Of a stretch of DNA of 64,000 nucleotides, positions 24,206 to 33,078 are shown one piece after another. Position numbers and translations under genes: made by a program. The notes beneath the pieces were generated by a model. That model searched no databases. It was not told where the DNA came from and worked only from the letters and a program-made list of their open reading frames with translations. Source of the DNA: Candidatus Cloacimonadota bacterium (GTDB lineage Bacteria; Muiribacteriota; UBA6191); contig NVVD01000001.1 in assembly GCA_002402105.1 (NCBI GenBank), positions 575,345-639,344 on the forward strand, in the 5' to 3' direction. Numbering within the stretch: the stretch's first letter is position 1; every line of letters begins with the position of its first letter.

Positions 24206-24948
24206 TTTCTATATAAATTAGAAAACTTTTGTTTGTGTTCAAGTAGGACTTCTTTAATAGTTGAAAACTCTAGATGACCCGCATGTAAATTATTTTGATC
24301 AAGAAGTAAGGTTAAATATTTTGCGACCTTTTTACTATTTATTTGCACTAAATGTTTTAACCCCCAGTATCTAATTTTTTGTTTATCACTTTGTGTTGCT
24401 TTTATATAGCGATTACTGAGCTTTTTATAGGTACTATTTAGTTTTAGTTTTATAATGGTTAAATTTAAATCATCTTTAAAAATAGGATATTTGTTTAAAC
24501 GATTTAAAGCGTGTTCATGTTTTAGAGTAGCAACTTCACCAAAATTATAAATAGCCCAATTAAATAGATCTGTAAACTCACTAGGGTTATCTTGATTGAG
24601 TCTTTTTTCTAAATAAATAACTCTTTGCTCTTCGGGTAATGAATAGTATTTTAATTGGTGATAGTGAGTATAAATAATAGCAGACTTTTGTTTACTATGA
24701 TGTTTTTGAACTAAAAGTTTTTTAATTGTTTTTAATGAAGAATAATATCTATTTTTAAGTAAAGACTTTAAAGAATGTAAAAAAATAAACTCATCATTAG
24801 AGTTTAAACCCATTTCATAAAAGTGATTTTGTTTTACTAGTCCCATAGGAGAAACAAGCTCTAAAAAATCACTAAGTTTAGTGCTTTTAGCAAAGCTAAA
24901 AGATACTAAAAAAAAGAAAATAACTATATAAAAAAAAAGATTTTTCAT
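24202..24948 (-). CDS. Exported HEAT-like repeat protein
   Basis: 248 residues from the ATG at 24948, chosen because a signal peptide begins there (MKNLFFYIVIFFFLVSFSFA); the longer frame upstream would run into the neighbouring gene and bury the signal. The mature protein is helical and Lys/Leu/His-rich, with a HEAT-like pair near the end (IRYWGLKHLVQINSKKVAKY). No enzyme motif. It follows the cyclic-nucleotide-binding gene at a distance of about 130 bases. Function unknown. Confidence 0.6.
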   Translation of the reverse strand: MKNLFFYIVIFFFLVSFSFAKSTKLSDFLELVSPMGLVKQNHFYEMGLNSNDEFIFLHSLKSLLKNRYYSSLKTIKKLLVQKHHSKQKSAIIYTHYHQLKYYSLPEEQRVIYLEKRLNQDNPSEFTDLFNWAIYNFGEVATLKHEHALNRLNKYPIFKDDLNLTIIKLKLNSTYKKLSNRYIKATQSDKQKIRYWGLKHLVQINSKKVAKYLTLLLDQNNLHAGHLEFSTIKEVLLEHKQKFSNLYRN

Positions 24949-25079
24949 GAAAGTGAGTGATAAGTCAGGTGACAGGTGATAAGTATATTTTGCTCTTTTT
25001 ATTTCTGAATAGTAGTTTACTACTAGAAAAAATAAGGAAGAGCAAAAGATGCTATCAAGTGTTACCGCATAAAAGGAGA

Positions 25080-25598
25080 CTAAAAGTCCCAATCGGAGAA
25101 CAGTGAATGCTTAAACTTATTAAACTCTTGAAACTGACTTTTCATTTTCATTAAAGCTGTATTCATGGTTTCAACTTTTTGAGACAAAGCTGCACCTAAG
25201 TTATGTGATAATTTAAAAGCCATTAAAGAGTTGTTTTCTAATAATTTATTTAATTTATCTCTTCTAAGAAGAAGCAGCACTGTTTTTTCAGTTGCTTTAG
25301 CAGTAGAGGTTCTTTTTCTTTTATTTAAAAGAGCCATTTCACCCAAAACTGTATGAGCCTCAAGCTCAGCTAGTGTTCGAGCAAACTTACCATCTTTCAT
25401 TTTAATGATAGCTACTTTACCTTCAACGATAATGTAAATACCAACAGGCTCTTGTCCCGCTTCAAATATGATACTATCTTTTTCATAAACGATTTCTTCT
25501 GTTACTGAAATAAGTTCATGAAACTCATTATCAGAGAAGTATTGAAAGATAATATTATCTTGATGATTGTCGATTAAATTTTTTACTGATTTTTCCAT
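25080..25598 (-). CDS. Stand-alone cyclic nucleotide-binding domain protein
   Basis: 172 residues. Residues ~20-135 form a CRP-type cyclic-nucleotide-binding beta-roll: FEAGQEPVGIYIIVEGKVAI, then LGEMALLNKRKRTSTAKA, where the GE and R-x-S/T/A features of the phosphate-binding cassette are present. A helical tail follows, but no helix-turn-helix DNA-binding domain, so it is a sensor or partner protein rather than a CRP-like regulator. The ribosome-binding site AGGGGG overlaps the stop of gdhA, so the two are tightly coupled. Suggests a link between a nucleotide signal and glutamate metabolism; inference. Confidence 0.85.
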   Translation of the reverse strand: MEKSVKNLIDNHQDNIIFQYFSDNEFHELISVTEEIVYEKDSIIFEAGQEPVGIYIIVEGKVAIIKMKDGKFARTLAELEAHTVLGEMALLNKRKRTSTAKATEKTVLLLLRRDKLNKLLENNSLMAFKLSHNLGAALSQKVETMNTALMKMKSQFQEFNKFKHSLFSDWDF

Positions 25599-25607
25599 TT
25601 TATCCCC

Positions 25608-26840
25608 CTAAATTCCGGTAAGTACAGTAGCTTTACCGACTCGTCCGATAGATATTATAAATGCTGCTGTACGCATATCAATATTATGTTTTTTAGCTAC
25701 TTTTGTAACAGTTTGATAGCCTTTTCTCATTTTCAGTTTTAAACGAGTATTGATTTCTTCTTCGCCCCAATTAAATTGTTGAATGTTTTGTGTCCATTCA
25801 AAGTAAGAAACGGTTACACCACCAGCATTAGCTAAAATATCTGGTATAACAGTAATACCTTTTTCAAAGCAAATATCATCAGCTTCTGGGGTGATTGGTG
25901 AATTTGCTGCCTCTACGATAGCTCTACATTGTAAAGAGTTTACATTTTCTTTGTGGATAGCACGACCCATGGCAGCAGGAATTAAAATATCACATTTAAG
26001 AGCTAATAATTCAGCATTTGAAATTTTATCGTAATCAGGGTAGTTTTTTAATAAACAACCTTCACCAACAAAATCATAAAGAGCAGGAATGTCTAAGCCA
26101 TCCTCACAATAGACTCCACCACTAACATCACTAACAGCGATTATTTTGGCGTCTTTATCATATAAAATTTTAGCTGCCCAATGCCCTACATTTCCAAAGC
26201 CTTGAATAACAACCTTTGTACCTTCAACGGGTTGCTCCCAGTCTTCAAGAAGGCTTTCACAAATAAAAACAACACCACGTCCAGTAGCTGCTTCTCTTCC
26301 TTGTGATCCATGAAGATCAAGAGGTTTACCAGTAACGACTCCTGGGGCATATCCAGCTGATTTAGAGTATTCATCCATAATCCAAGCCATAACTTGGGCA
26401 TTTGTATTAACATCAGGTGCAGGGATATCTTTTAAAGGACCAATATCAGATGCGATAGCATTAGTAAATTTTCTTGTGATACGCTCTAACTCTGATTCAG
26501 AAAGCTCTTTTGGATCACAATTGATTCCACCTTTAGCTCCTCCAAAAGGGATATCAATTAAAGCTGTTTTCCAAGTCATTAAAGAAGATAAAGATTTACA
26601 ATGATTTAAGTCAACACTAGGATGAAATCTTAAGCCACCCTTCATTGGACCACGTTTTTTATTATGTTGGACTCTATAGCCTGTAAATACCTTAATTTCT
26701 CCGTCGTCCATTTCAATAGGAAGTTGAACAACAATAGATTTGTAAGGTGAAGCAAGCATTTCTCTTATGTGATCTGATAGACCCATTATATCTGCTGCTT
26801 TATTAAAATAATGTAAGGTTTGATCTAAAATTCCAGACAT
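25608..26840 (-). CDS. gdhA: Glutamate dehydrogenase
   Basis: 410 residues, full length for the shorter (archaeal/Bacillus-type, hexameric) glutamate dehydrogenases that interconvert glutamate and 2-oxoglutarate plus ammonia with NAD(P). Visible motifs: RVQHNKKRGPMKGGLRFHP with the substrate Lys, LIDIPFGGAKGGI with the catalytic Lys, PAPDVNTN, and a Rossmann region VVIQGFGNVGHWAA. GAGGTC lies 5 bases before the ATG. Followed directly by the cyclic-nucleotide-binding gene. Leucine dehydrogenase is the main alternative, but the PMKGGLRFHP stretch and length favour glutamate. Confidence 0.92.
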   Translation of the reverse strand: MSGILDQTLHYFNKAADIMGLSDHIREMLASPYKSIVVQLPIEMDDGEIKVFTGYRVQHNKKRGPMKGGLRFHPSVDLNHCKSLSSLMTWKTALIDIPFGGAKGGINCDPKELSESELERITRKFTNAIASDIGPLKDIPAPDVNTNAQVMAWIMDEYSKSAGYAPGVVTGKPLDLHGSQGREAATGRGVVFICESLLEDWEQPVEGTKVVIQGFGNVGHWAAKILYDKDAKIIAVSDVSGGVYCEDGLDIPALYDFVGEGCLLKNYPDYDKISNAELLALKCDILIPAAMGRAIHKENVNSLQCRAIVEAANSPITPEADDICFEKGITVIPDILANAGGVTVSYFEWTQNIQQFNWGEEEINTRLKLKMRKGYQTVTKVAKKHNIDMRTAAFIISIGRVGKATVLTGI

Positions 26841-26959
26841 CTTGACCTCGTTTTCATCAAGTTAGATTAATTAATTGTTATAGTTTATTTATCTTTCGGT
26901 AAATGTTTCAAATATTAGCATAAAAAAGAGGGGGGAATAAACAATATTCTAGTACTTTA

Positions 26960-27769
26960 TTATAAATAAAGCCCAAATTGACTTTTCTTTTTATGAAAGT
27001 AGGATAATCCGAAACAAAAAAAAGTTATAGAGCTGAAGCTCAAATAGATGAGAGTCTCAATATTTAGGGTTCCTTGGTTTAATAAAGCTAATCTATAATA
27101 AGCAACAAAATGTACAAAAGGGTTTAGATTGTAAAATAGCAACCAATCTTTTGGTATTTTACTTAAAGGGTAAACAATAGGAGAAGCAAAAAACCAAGTC
27201 ATCATGAGTATTTGTAATACTTGAACTAAATCTCTATAAAAGATGGTTCCAGCTGAAATAAAAAAATTAATACCACAGGTAAAAAACCATTTAATAGGAA
27301 AAATAATAAATAATAACCAAAGATGTTGAGTTTGTAAATCACCATGCCAAGCTAAAAATAAGATAAATAAAATGAGAGCGATACACTCTTGAATAGCGCT
27401 TGATACAGCTAAATGTAGAGGTAAAAAGCTTAAAGGAAACTTAATTTGATGAATCAAATTTCTAAAATTTAAAACAGCATTAGATGATTTTAAAATAGAA
27501 TCTTGAAAACTCATCCACGGGATCATTCCACAAAATAAATAAATACCAAAATCAATATGGCTATCATTATGTTGGAACTTAATTTTCAAAATGACTGAAA
27601 ATAAGAGAATATACATACCCATTAAAACAAGTGGGTTTATGATGGCCCAAATAAGTCCAAGAATTGAACCGACATATTTTTCAAAAAAATCTCTATAGAC
27701 TAGTTTGAAAAATAAATTACGATATTTATATAAATCGCTTACTATGAAAAAATCTTTAATTTTATCCAT
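26960..27769 (-). CDS. ABC-2 type polysaccharide-export permease
   Basis: 269 residues, six transmembrane helices. It opens with LVYRDFFEKYVGSILGLIWA, the usual cytoplasmic start of KpsM/TagG/Wzm-type permeases, and contains the periplasmic-loop pattern FASPIVYPLSKIP and LNPFVHFVAYYR near the end. Such permeases pair with an ATPase to export O-antigen, capsule or teichoic acid. No ATPase gene is adjacent, which is unusual, since they are normally side by side. The start codon at 27769 is needed to keep the conserved N-terminus, and it makes the gene overlap the divergent gene by 26 bases. Confidence 0.85.
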   Translation of the reverse strand: MDKIKDFFIVSDLYKYRNLFFKLVYRDFFEKYVGSILGLIWAIINPLVLMGMYILLFSVILKIKFQHNDSHIDFGIYLFCGMIPWMSFQDSILKSSNAVLNFRNLIHQIKFPLSFLPLHLAVSSAIQECIALILFILFLAWHGDLQTQHLWLLFIIFPIKWFFTCGINFFISAGTIFYRDLVQVLQILMMTWFFASPIVYPLSKIPKDWLLFYNLNPFVHFVAYYRLALLNQGTLNIETLIYLSFSSITFFCFGLSYFHKKKSQFGLYL

Positions 27770-28175
27770 TGATCCAGGTAACTCTAAATGGGGTGTTGCT
27801 ATCGTTGATAATGACCTGAAGGTTCACGACCAAGGAATATTTTTACTAGATTCATTGTATAATATGGTGCTTGAATTTACAAAAACTTACAAAATTAATT
27901 TAATTGTTTTAGGAAATCAAACCAAGAGTGAGCATTTTTTCAAAGTTTTGTCAAAATTAGATATAAAAATAGTTTTGATAGATGAAAAAAACTCCACCTT
28001 AGAGGCTAAAGACTTATATTTTGAGATTTATCCACCAAAAGGTATAAAAAAATTATTTCCAAAAGGTTTATTGTATCCACCAAGAGACTTTGATGATATA
28101 ACAGCAATTGTTTTAGCTAGAAGATATTTTTGTTTATATCTAAATACAAGTGACTTTTCTGTTTTAGATTCATAA
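27744..28175 (+). CDS. RNase H-fold protein, RuvX/YqgF- or RuvC-like
   Basis: 143 residues from the ATG at 27744. The first strand ILSIDPGNSKWGVAIVD has the Asp-Pro-Gly-x3-Gly-x-Ala pattern of RuvX and RuvC, and LIVLGNQ and IVLIDEKNST follow the same fold; PPRDFDDITAIVLARRY supplies a late acidic pair (DD) where RNase H-fold nucleases have catalytic Asp. The first strand cannot be kept with a later start, so the overlap with the divergent permease is real. Role, probably structure-specific nuclease or RNA processing, is inferred from fold only. Confidence 0.7.
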   Translation: MKKSLILSIDPGNSKWGVAIVDNDLKVHDQGIFLLDSLYNMVLEFTKTYKINLIVLGNQTKSEHFFKVLSKLDIKIVLIDEKNSTLEAKDLYFEIYPPKGIKKLFPKGLLYPPRDFDDITAIVLARRYFCLYLNTSDFSVLDS

Positions 28176-28180
28176 ATAAA

Positions 28181-29959
28181 TTACTCCTCTTCAAGTAAGG
28201 AAATATTTTTATTTTCTATATAATTTGTTTTTTGCTCTGAATTTAGTTGAAAAGATGAGAGTTTAATTTTGTTTTCTTCAGCGATACCTAAAACTAAATC
28301 AGCAATTTGAGAGGTGTTTTGACTAATTGAGGCTTCTCTTTGAATAGCTTCTGATATAGAGTCAAGCGCTTTAGTAAATTCACTAATTGATATCATTTGT
28401 TGATTTAAGGAGTCTTGCATTTCAATCGAGGCTTTATCAACTTTTTTAAATTCAGAAACAACTTGGTTTAAAGATTCTTCTGACTGTATTGCTTTTGTAT
28501 TGCTTTGCTCAATATTTTGAACAGACTTTTCAATTAACATTTCTGTTTCTTTGGCAGCTTTTGCGCTACGGGCTGCTAGGTCTTTAACCTCTTGTGCAAC
28601 TACTGCAAAACCTTTTCCGTGAACTCCAGCTCTTGCTGCTTCAATCGCTGCATTTAAGGCCAGTAAATTAGTTTGAAAAGCAATATCATCTATAACTTTG
28701 ATAACTTTTGCGATATCTTGAGAAGATTCATTTAACTCTGTCATTGTATCTTTCATGCTTCTAATTTTAGAGTGGCTAGATTCGGCATATTGACTAGAGC
28801 TATCAATAGCTTTTGTAATGCCATGTGAGAGCTTAGAAATAGAATTAGCAGAAGCGTCTAATTCTAAAGCACAAGCAGATAATTGCTCTATTGAGGCTGC
28901 TTGAGATTGAGTTTCAGTTGATATTGTTAGACTACCTTGTTGTAGACTATGAGCATGGTCTACTAATGAGTCAGAATTATCTTGAATTTGACTCAAAGCA
29001 TCATTTAGGTTAGTAATCATTGTAGAAAAAGATTGACCAAGTTCATCACCAGGGGTAAAAGAGTAGCTGTGCTGTAAGTCACCATCTGATATTTTTTTAG
29101 CAATTTGGGATTTTTCTGATAGATAGCCTCCCATCATATTTAACTCATCAGATAGGTTTGAAAATTCATCATTTGATTTAAGATTTACGCGATGCCCTAA
29201 ATTGCCAGTAGCGATTTCTTTTGCAAATAAGATAACTTTATCAATTGGTTTTGAGATGACAATATTTATAATATAAACTAAAAAAGCAAATATAATAAAA
29301 AAGAAGCAGAGAGCAAAAAGTCGAATAGTATTTAGGTTTTCTGATACTCGAAGTAAAATTTGATCAACAGGGACAATAACTTCTAAGACTCCTCTGACAT
29401 CGTTTAACTTCCAATCATTTTTTGGAGTGCCTGGCCAAGTATTGTGACATGAAACACAAGCGGGAGCGACTAATTTATCTGCAATTGCAACTCTAACAAC
29501 TTTTTTATTATTAATTTCACTTAATTCTTTAATAATTAAATCAGGGTTATTTTTTAGTTTAGTAATACTATTTCTCGCAAATAGGTCTAATTTTCGACTA
29601 GCCCTATTAGGAAAGGGTTTGTCAGAATATAAACGAAGCTCTACATCTAAATTGTTTTGTAAAAAACCAGCACTTAAATCTTGAATCATAGTAGCAGGTA
29701 GAGGGATTACATTATCTTTATTTTTATGATCAAAATGTATGCTGAGGGCTTGTGACTTTTTAACATCTTTTATTATATTTTTGGTGTAATAAGCTCTAAT
29801 AAATTTAAATTGAGCAAGAGATGTAACGGCAAAGTTTTCAGCCATAGTTATGGTGTTTTTAGTATAGCTTGATTCCATAAAAGAAAGTAAGCCCATACCA
29901 AATATAACTAAAGTAATCATTATAGGTAATATAATTTTAGTTTTAATCTTTGCTTGCAT
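28181..29959 (-). CDS. Methyl-accepting chemotaxis protein with haem-binding sensor
   Basis: 592 residues from the ATG at 29959, chosen because AGGTGGGGACC precedes it; a GTG three codons upstream is the alternative. Membrane helix, then a periplasmic DUF3365/Tll0287-type sensor containing CVSCH (Cys168 and Cys171, His172), a c-type haem attachment motif. A second membrane helix (about 215-235) leads to HAMP and a long coiled-coil signalling domain with the hairpin tip [20 protein letters not shown], then [10 protein letters not shown]. No CheB/CheR pentapeptide tail is seen. Likely senses redox, oxygen or NO and signals to CheA. No other chemotaxis gene is nearby. Confidence 0.92.
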   Translation of the reverse strand: MQAKIKTKIILPIMITLVIFGMGLLSFMESSYTKNTITMAENFAVTSLAQFKFIRAYYTKNIIKDVKKSQALSIHFDHKNKDNVIPLPATMIQDLSAGFLQNNLDVELRLYSDKPFPNRASRKLDLFARNSITKLKNNPDLIIKELSEINNKKVVRVAIADKLVAPACVSCHNTWPGTPKNDWKLNDVRGVLEVIVPVDQILLRVSENLNTIRLFALCFFFIIFAFLVYIINIVISKPIDKVILFAKEIATGNLGHRVNLKSNDEFSNLSDELNMMGGYLSEKSQIAKKISDGDLQHSYSFTPGDELGQSFSTMITNLNDALSQIQDNSDSLVDHAHSLQQGSLTISTETQSQAASIEQLSACALELDASANSISKLSHGITKAIDSSSQYAESSHSKIRSMKDTMTELNESSQDIAKVIKVIDDIAFQTNLLALNAAIEAARAGVHGKGFAVVAQEVKDLAARSAKAAKETEMLIEKSVQNIEQSNTKAIQSEESLNQVVSEFKKVDKASIEMQDSLNQQMISISEFTKALDSISEAIQREASISQNTSQIADLVLGIAEENKIKLSSFQLNSEQKTNYIENKNISLLEEE

Positions 29960-30076
29960 GGTCCCCACCTATTAAAATTTGTTTCTACAAGTATATATTT
30001 TTTAAAAAACAAAAGTCAAGAGTAGAAGAATATTATAAATACAGAGCAAAAGCAAATCATTTAGAGTGTATAAAAC

Positions 30077-30105
30077 TTGATTTTTTAATGAACTTGCTAT
30101 ATGTT
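30077..30105 (+). promoter_or_regulatory. Candidate sodB promoter
   Basis: TTGATT and TATGTT with a 17-base spacer. The predicted start, ~30112, lies directly before the perfect palindrome at 30113. Confidence 0.4.
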
Positions 30106-30112
30106 AGAATGG

Positions 30113-30130
30113 TTCTAAATATATTTAGAA
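30113..30130. promoter_or_regulatory. Perfect 18-bp palindrome in the sodB leader (operator candidate)
   Basis: TTCTAAATATATTTAGAA is its own reverse complement. It sits 35 bases before the sodB ATG, at or just after the predicted transcription start, as an operator for a dimeric metal- or peroxide-responsive repressor (Fur/PerR type) would. Confidence 0.6.
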
Positions 30131-30165
30131 TAAAAGTTTAACTTGATTTAAAAGGGAGATATAAA

Positions 30166-30741
30166 ATGAGTTTTGAATTACCAAATTTACCATATGCAAA
30201 AGATGCTTTAGAGCCACATATTTCAGCAAATACATTAGACTTTCACCACGGAAAGCACCATGCAGGATATGTTACAAAATTAAATGCTGCTGTTAAAGGC
30301 ACAGACATGGCAGATTTAACAATCGAAGAGATAGTTAAAAAGTCAGAGGGTGGAGTTTTTAATTTAGCAGCTCAATCTTATAACCATGAGTTTTATTGGA
30401 ATTGTTTATCACCAAATGGTGGTGGGGAAGCTAATGGTACTCTTGGTAAAGCTATTGTTGCTAAATGGGGTTCATTTGATGCCTTTAAAGAAGAGTTCAC
30501 TAAATTGGCTTCTACATATTTTGGTTCAGGTTGGGCATGGCTAGCTAAAAATGAATCAGGAGAGCTTGAACTAATTGGAACTAAAGATGCTGATACACCA
30601 TTGGCTCATGGTAAAACTCCAATATTAACAGTAGATGTATGGGAGCATGCATATTATTTGGACTATCAAAATAAAAGACCAGACTATATTGCTGCTTTTT
30701 GGAAGCTAGTTAATTGGGACTTTGCTAATAAAAACTTTTAA
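30166..30741 (+). CDS. sodB: Superoxide dismutase, Fe type
   Basis: 191 residues, normal length. Converts superoxide to oxygen and hydrogen peroxide in the cytoplasm (no signal peptide). Metal ligands are visible: His in DFHHGKHHAGYV, His in NHEFYWNCL, and the Asp and His of DVWEHAYYLDYQ. The Gln in FNLAAQSYNHEFYW is the residue typical of Fe rather than Mn enzymes. GGGAG stands 7 bases before the ATG. A single-gene unit: promoter and palindrome upstream, strong terminator just after the stop. Confidence 0.95.
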   Translation: MSFELPNLPYAKDALEPHISANTLDFHHGKHHAGYVTKLNAAVKGTDMADLTIEEIVKKSEGGVFNLAAQSYNHEFYWNCLSPNGGGEANGTLGKAIVAKWGSFDAFKEEFTKLASTYFGSGWAWLAKNESGELELIGTKDADTPLAHGKTPILTVDVWEHAYYLDYQNKRPDYIAAFWKLVNWDFANKNF

Positions 30742-30754
30742 TTAGTAATTTTGT

Positions 30755-30787
30755 AAAAGAGCCTAAAATAATAGGCTCTTTTTTTTT
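30755..30787 (+). terminator. Intrinsic terminator after sodB
   Basis: AAAAGAGCCTA and TAGGCTCTTTT form an 11-bp stem around AAATAA, followed by a T-run. Confidence 0.9.
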
Positions 30788-30796
30788 GTCCAAAAA

Positions 30797-31477
30797 CTAA
30801 TGGATTGTATTTTTAAAGGCTCTCCATAACGCTTGAGTAGAATCAATTAAAACTCCAATTGTTTTTGGAAGTGAGTGGTTGTTTGATTCTTCTTGTTCTT
30901 TGTTAATTAGTAGTCTTTCTATACGGTCAATTTTTTGCTCAAGTAATGAGTTTCTAGTTTCTAAGTTTAAAAAATGTTGGGTCATTTTTTCAAGCATTCC
31001 GTGGTTTATTTTAATAGCTTTTCCGTATTCAACCATTTCTTGGTAGTTAAACTGACTGTCATTGTTGTTGCTTTCTTCGTTGATTAAATTTTTTGAAATT
31101 TCTGTTAAGGCTTTTTCTTCAACGATTTTGTTATTGGTATTATTTTCTTTGATTTCTTCAATAGGTTTATCTTCTTTTATTTTAGCTTCTGAAAGTTCAG
31201 CTTGAACCTTTATGATAATTTCTTCTTTTTTAAAGCTATCTTTGATTAAAGTTTTAATCATAACAAAGCAATTGATATCTTCTTTTGAAAAAATAAGGCT
31301 ATTGTAATAACCTCTTTTTGGTTGAACTAACTCTTCATATGACTTTAAATAGTTTCTAAGAGTTCGGACAGTTATACCGGTTAGTTCGGCAACTTCTTGA
31401 ATGGTATAATCTTTTTTACCGCTGACACGCCAGTAGTTTTTATTTTTAATGTTGAACCAATTCATATTTTTGCTCAT
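30797..31477 (-). CDS. MerR-like DNA-binding protein with coiled-coil tail
   Basis: 226 residues. Residues ~20-85 are a MerR-type winged helix: YTIQEVAELTGITVRTLRNY, then a recognition wing and FSKEDINCFVMIKTLIKD. Residues ~95-215 are strongly charged, Glu/Lys/Asn-rich and end in a heptad region (LETRNSLLEQKIDRIERLL) that should form a coiled coil. There are no Cys or metal-binding residues like those of metal-sensing MerR proteins. This build resembles MerR-fold proteins used in chromosome organisation or developmental control as much as a metal or drug sensor. A 190-base gap separates it from the divergent gene at 31668. Confidence 0.75.
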   Translation of the reverse strand: MSKNMNWFNIKNKNYWRVSGKKDYTIQEVAELTGITVRTLRNYLKSYEELVQPKRGYYNSLIFSKEDINCFVMIKTLIKDSFKKEEIIIKVQAELSEAKIKEDKPIEEIKENNTNNKIVEEKALTEISKNLINEESNNNDSQFNYQEMVEYGKAIKINHGMLEKMTQHFLNLETRNSLLEQKIDRIERLLINKEQEESNNHSLPKTIGVLIDSTQALWRAFKNTIH

Positions 31478-31667
31478 AGTATTACCTAAAGTCGATTTGT
31501 ATTGAAGACAGTCAGTTTAACAATAAAGCATAGATATTTTGACAATGTCTTTTACTATTCTGACATAAATGGCTTAAAAGTTTAACTTTTTGTTTGTTTT
31601 TTTATAATTTATTTTATTCTTTAATCAATGAAAGTTCATATCTTTTGTTGAATGTCGAAACCAAATT

Positions 31668-32789
31668 GTGAGTCAATCTATAATCATAAAATATCTAATC
31701 CTTGTTTGTTTTGTAATGTTAAGCAAAAACCCATGTAGGTCTTATGGCGTTAATTTAAATAACTCATCTTATGTTGATTACGAAAACAGATGGAACAATG
31801 ATTTAGAATCTCAAGTTCAGCATCCAATTATTCAGCATACAAAACCTTATTGGAAACCACATAAAGAGCAATTAAAAACAAAGTTAGTAAATTATAAGCA
31901 AAATAAAATTAGACCGTTAAGGTTTATAGAACCAAGTGTAGAGTTACAACTTTTTTTAGCTGATACGAGCTCATGGGATCAAAACTTTGGCTCAAGAAAA
32001 ACAAATCAAGGCTTTGATGAGCTTTTACATTTTAATACAGCGGGTTTATCTTATGATTTATCTTTGCGTTTTAAGGCTATTAATTATAACTATCAAATAA
32101 GTTACTTAAGTTTTCATAATGAAGAAAAAGTTGATTATGCAAACTCTGCATTGGGTTATCAAATTAGCTTTGGGGATGTAACTTCAGAAGTTACTGGGTT
32201 AGCTAAAACTGAACTCGACTTTTTAAGATTTGGTAATGAAAGAATATTAGATAGAAATAAGTATTCTCAATTTACTTTAATGACTGGTCTTGGTTTTTTA
32301 AAATTAGACCGCTTTGAAAGAATGCGTGGTAATGACAAAAACGGTTTAAATAGTGAAGTGAGCTCAAACCCTGCTGCTCCTATTGGTGATAAAATTATTA
32401 TTGATTTGGGAGAAGATAAAATAAATAGAAAAGGTTTAGGGCTTTATATGGGCTTTCGCTACCAATCAGTTTTAACAAAAGGTTTGTCATGGAGCACCCA
32501 AGTTAATTTGCATCAAATGCAAGTGAAGCAGAATCAAAGTTATTTACTACAAAAAGAAGCTCGATCATCTTTGTTTGAATCTGTAACAACTAACTTTCAA
32601 AGTAAAAGAACTGAAACTTTATTAGACTATGAGATTAAGTTTCAAAAATATTTAAGAGATTTTTATAATTTATCTCTTGGATTTAGATGGTTACAGTTTA
32701 CTAAAGGACCAAGTAAAAGTTTAAGTGGATTAACAAGAGATAAGTTTTTACTCAAAGGTTTAACGGCTTCTGTACAGCGTTTTTTTTAG
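31668..32789 (+). CDS. Outer-membrane beta-barrel protein
   Basis: 373 residues with a signal peptide; the GTG at 31668 is used because it gives the full basic-hydrophobic leader (IIIKYLILVCFVML). A ~70-residue linker precedes alternating hydrophobic strands with aromatic ends (VELQLFLAD, LSLRFKAINYN, LSLGFRWLQFT), and the protein ends VQRFF, with the C-terminal aromatic required for BAM insertion. About eight to twelve strands. Family not recognised. It is followed after 23 bases by the ferredoxin and then the TPR gene, so the three may be co-transcribed. Confidence 0.65.
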   Translation: MSQSIIIKYLILVCFVMLSKNPCRSYGVNLNNSSYVDYENRWNNDLESQVQHPIIQHTKPYWKPHKEQLKTKLVNYKQNKIRPLRFIEPSVELQLFLADTSSWDQNFGSRKTNQGFDELLHFNTAGLSYDLSLRFKAINYNYQISYLSFHNEEKVDYANSALGYQISFGDVTSEVTGLAKTELDFLRFGNERILDRNKYSQFTLMTGLGFLKLDRFERMRGNDKNGLNSEVSSNPAAPIGDKIIIDLGEDKINRKGLGLYMGFRYQSVLTKGLSWSTQVNLHQMQVKQNQSYLLQKEARSSLFESVTTNFQSKRTETLLDYEIKFQKYLRDFYNLSLGFRWLQFTKGPSKSLSGLTRDKFLLKGLTASVQRFF

Positions 32790-32812
32790 AGTAAGTATTA
32801 GAAGGTAAACTA

Positions 32813-33076
32813 GTGAAACATAAAGTAGATTTTATACATAGCAATGAGTCATTTGAACTAGAAGAAGGTAGTTACATTTTAGAATCCTTACAACAATTAG
32901 GAGTTGATTTACCTTTTGATTGTTGTAGTGGTTTTTGTGGAGCATGTTTAATGCAAGTTGAAGGGGATGTAACTTGGGCTAGTGAAAGTCATTGTCTAAC
33001 GCAAGACGAAGTCGATAAAGGTTTCATTTTATCTTGTATTTGTAAAATCAAAGAATCTATAAAGGTAGTAGAGTAA
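32813..33076 (+). CDS. 2Fe-2S ferredoxin (plant type)
   Basis: 87 residues; GTG start. Cluster ligands follow C-x4-C-x2-C with a distal Cys: FDCCSGFCGAC and then ILSCIC. The fold is a small beta-grasp electron carrier. The sequence around the cluster loop (DCCSGFCGACLMQVEG) is of the vertebrate/plant-type group rather than adrenodoxin. No reductase or oxygenase partner is adjacent; the neighbours are an outer-membrane protein and a TPR protein. Confidence 0.9.
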   Translation: MKHKVDFIHSNESFELEEGSYILESLQQLGVDLPFDCCSGFCGACLMQVEGDVTWASESHCLTQDEVDKGFILSCICKIKESIKVVE

Positions 33077-33078
33077 AT

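Noticed and set aside
24202-25092. Longer form of the HEAT-like protein starting inside the upstream gene
   Set aside because: The signal peptide begins at the internal ATG at 24948; a longer form would bury it.
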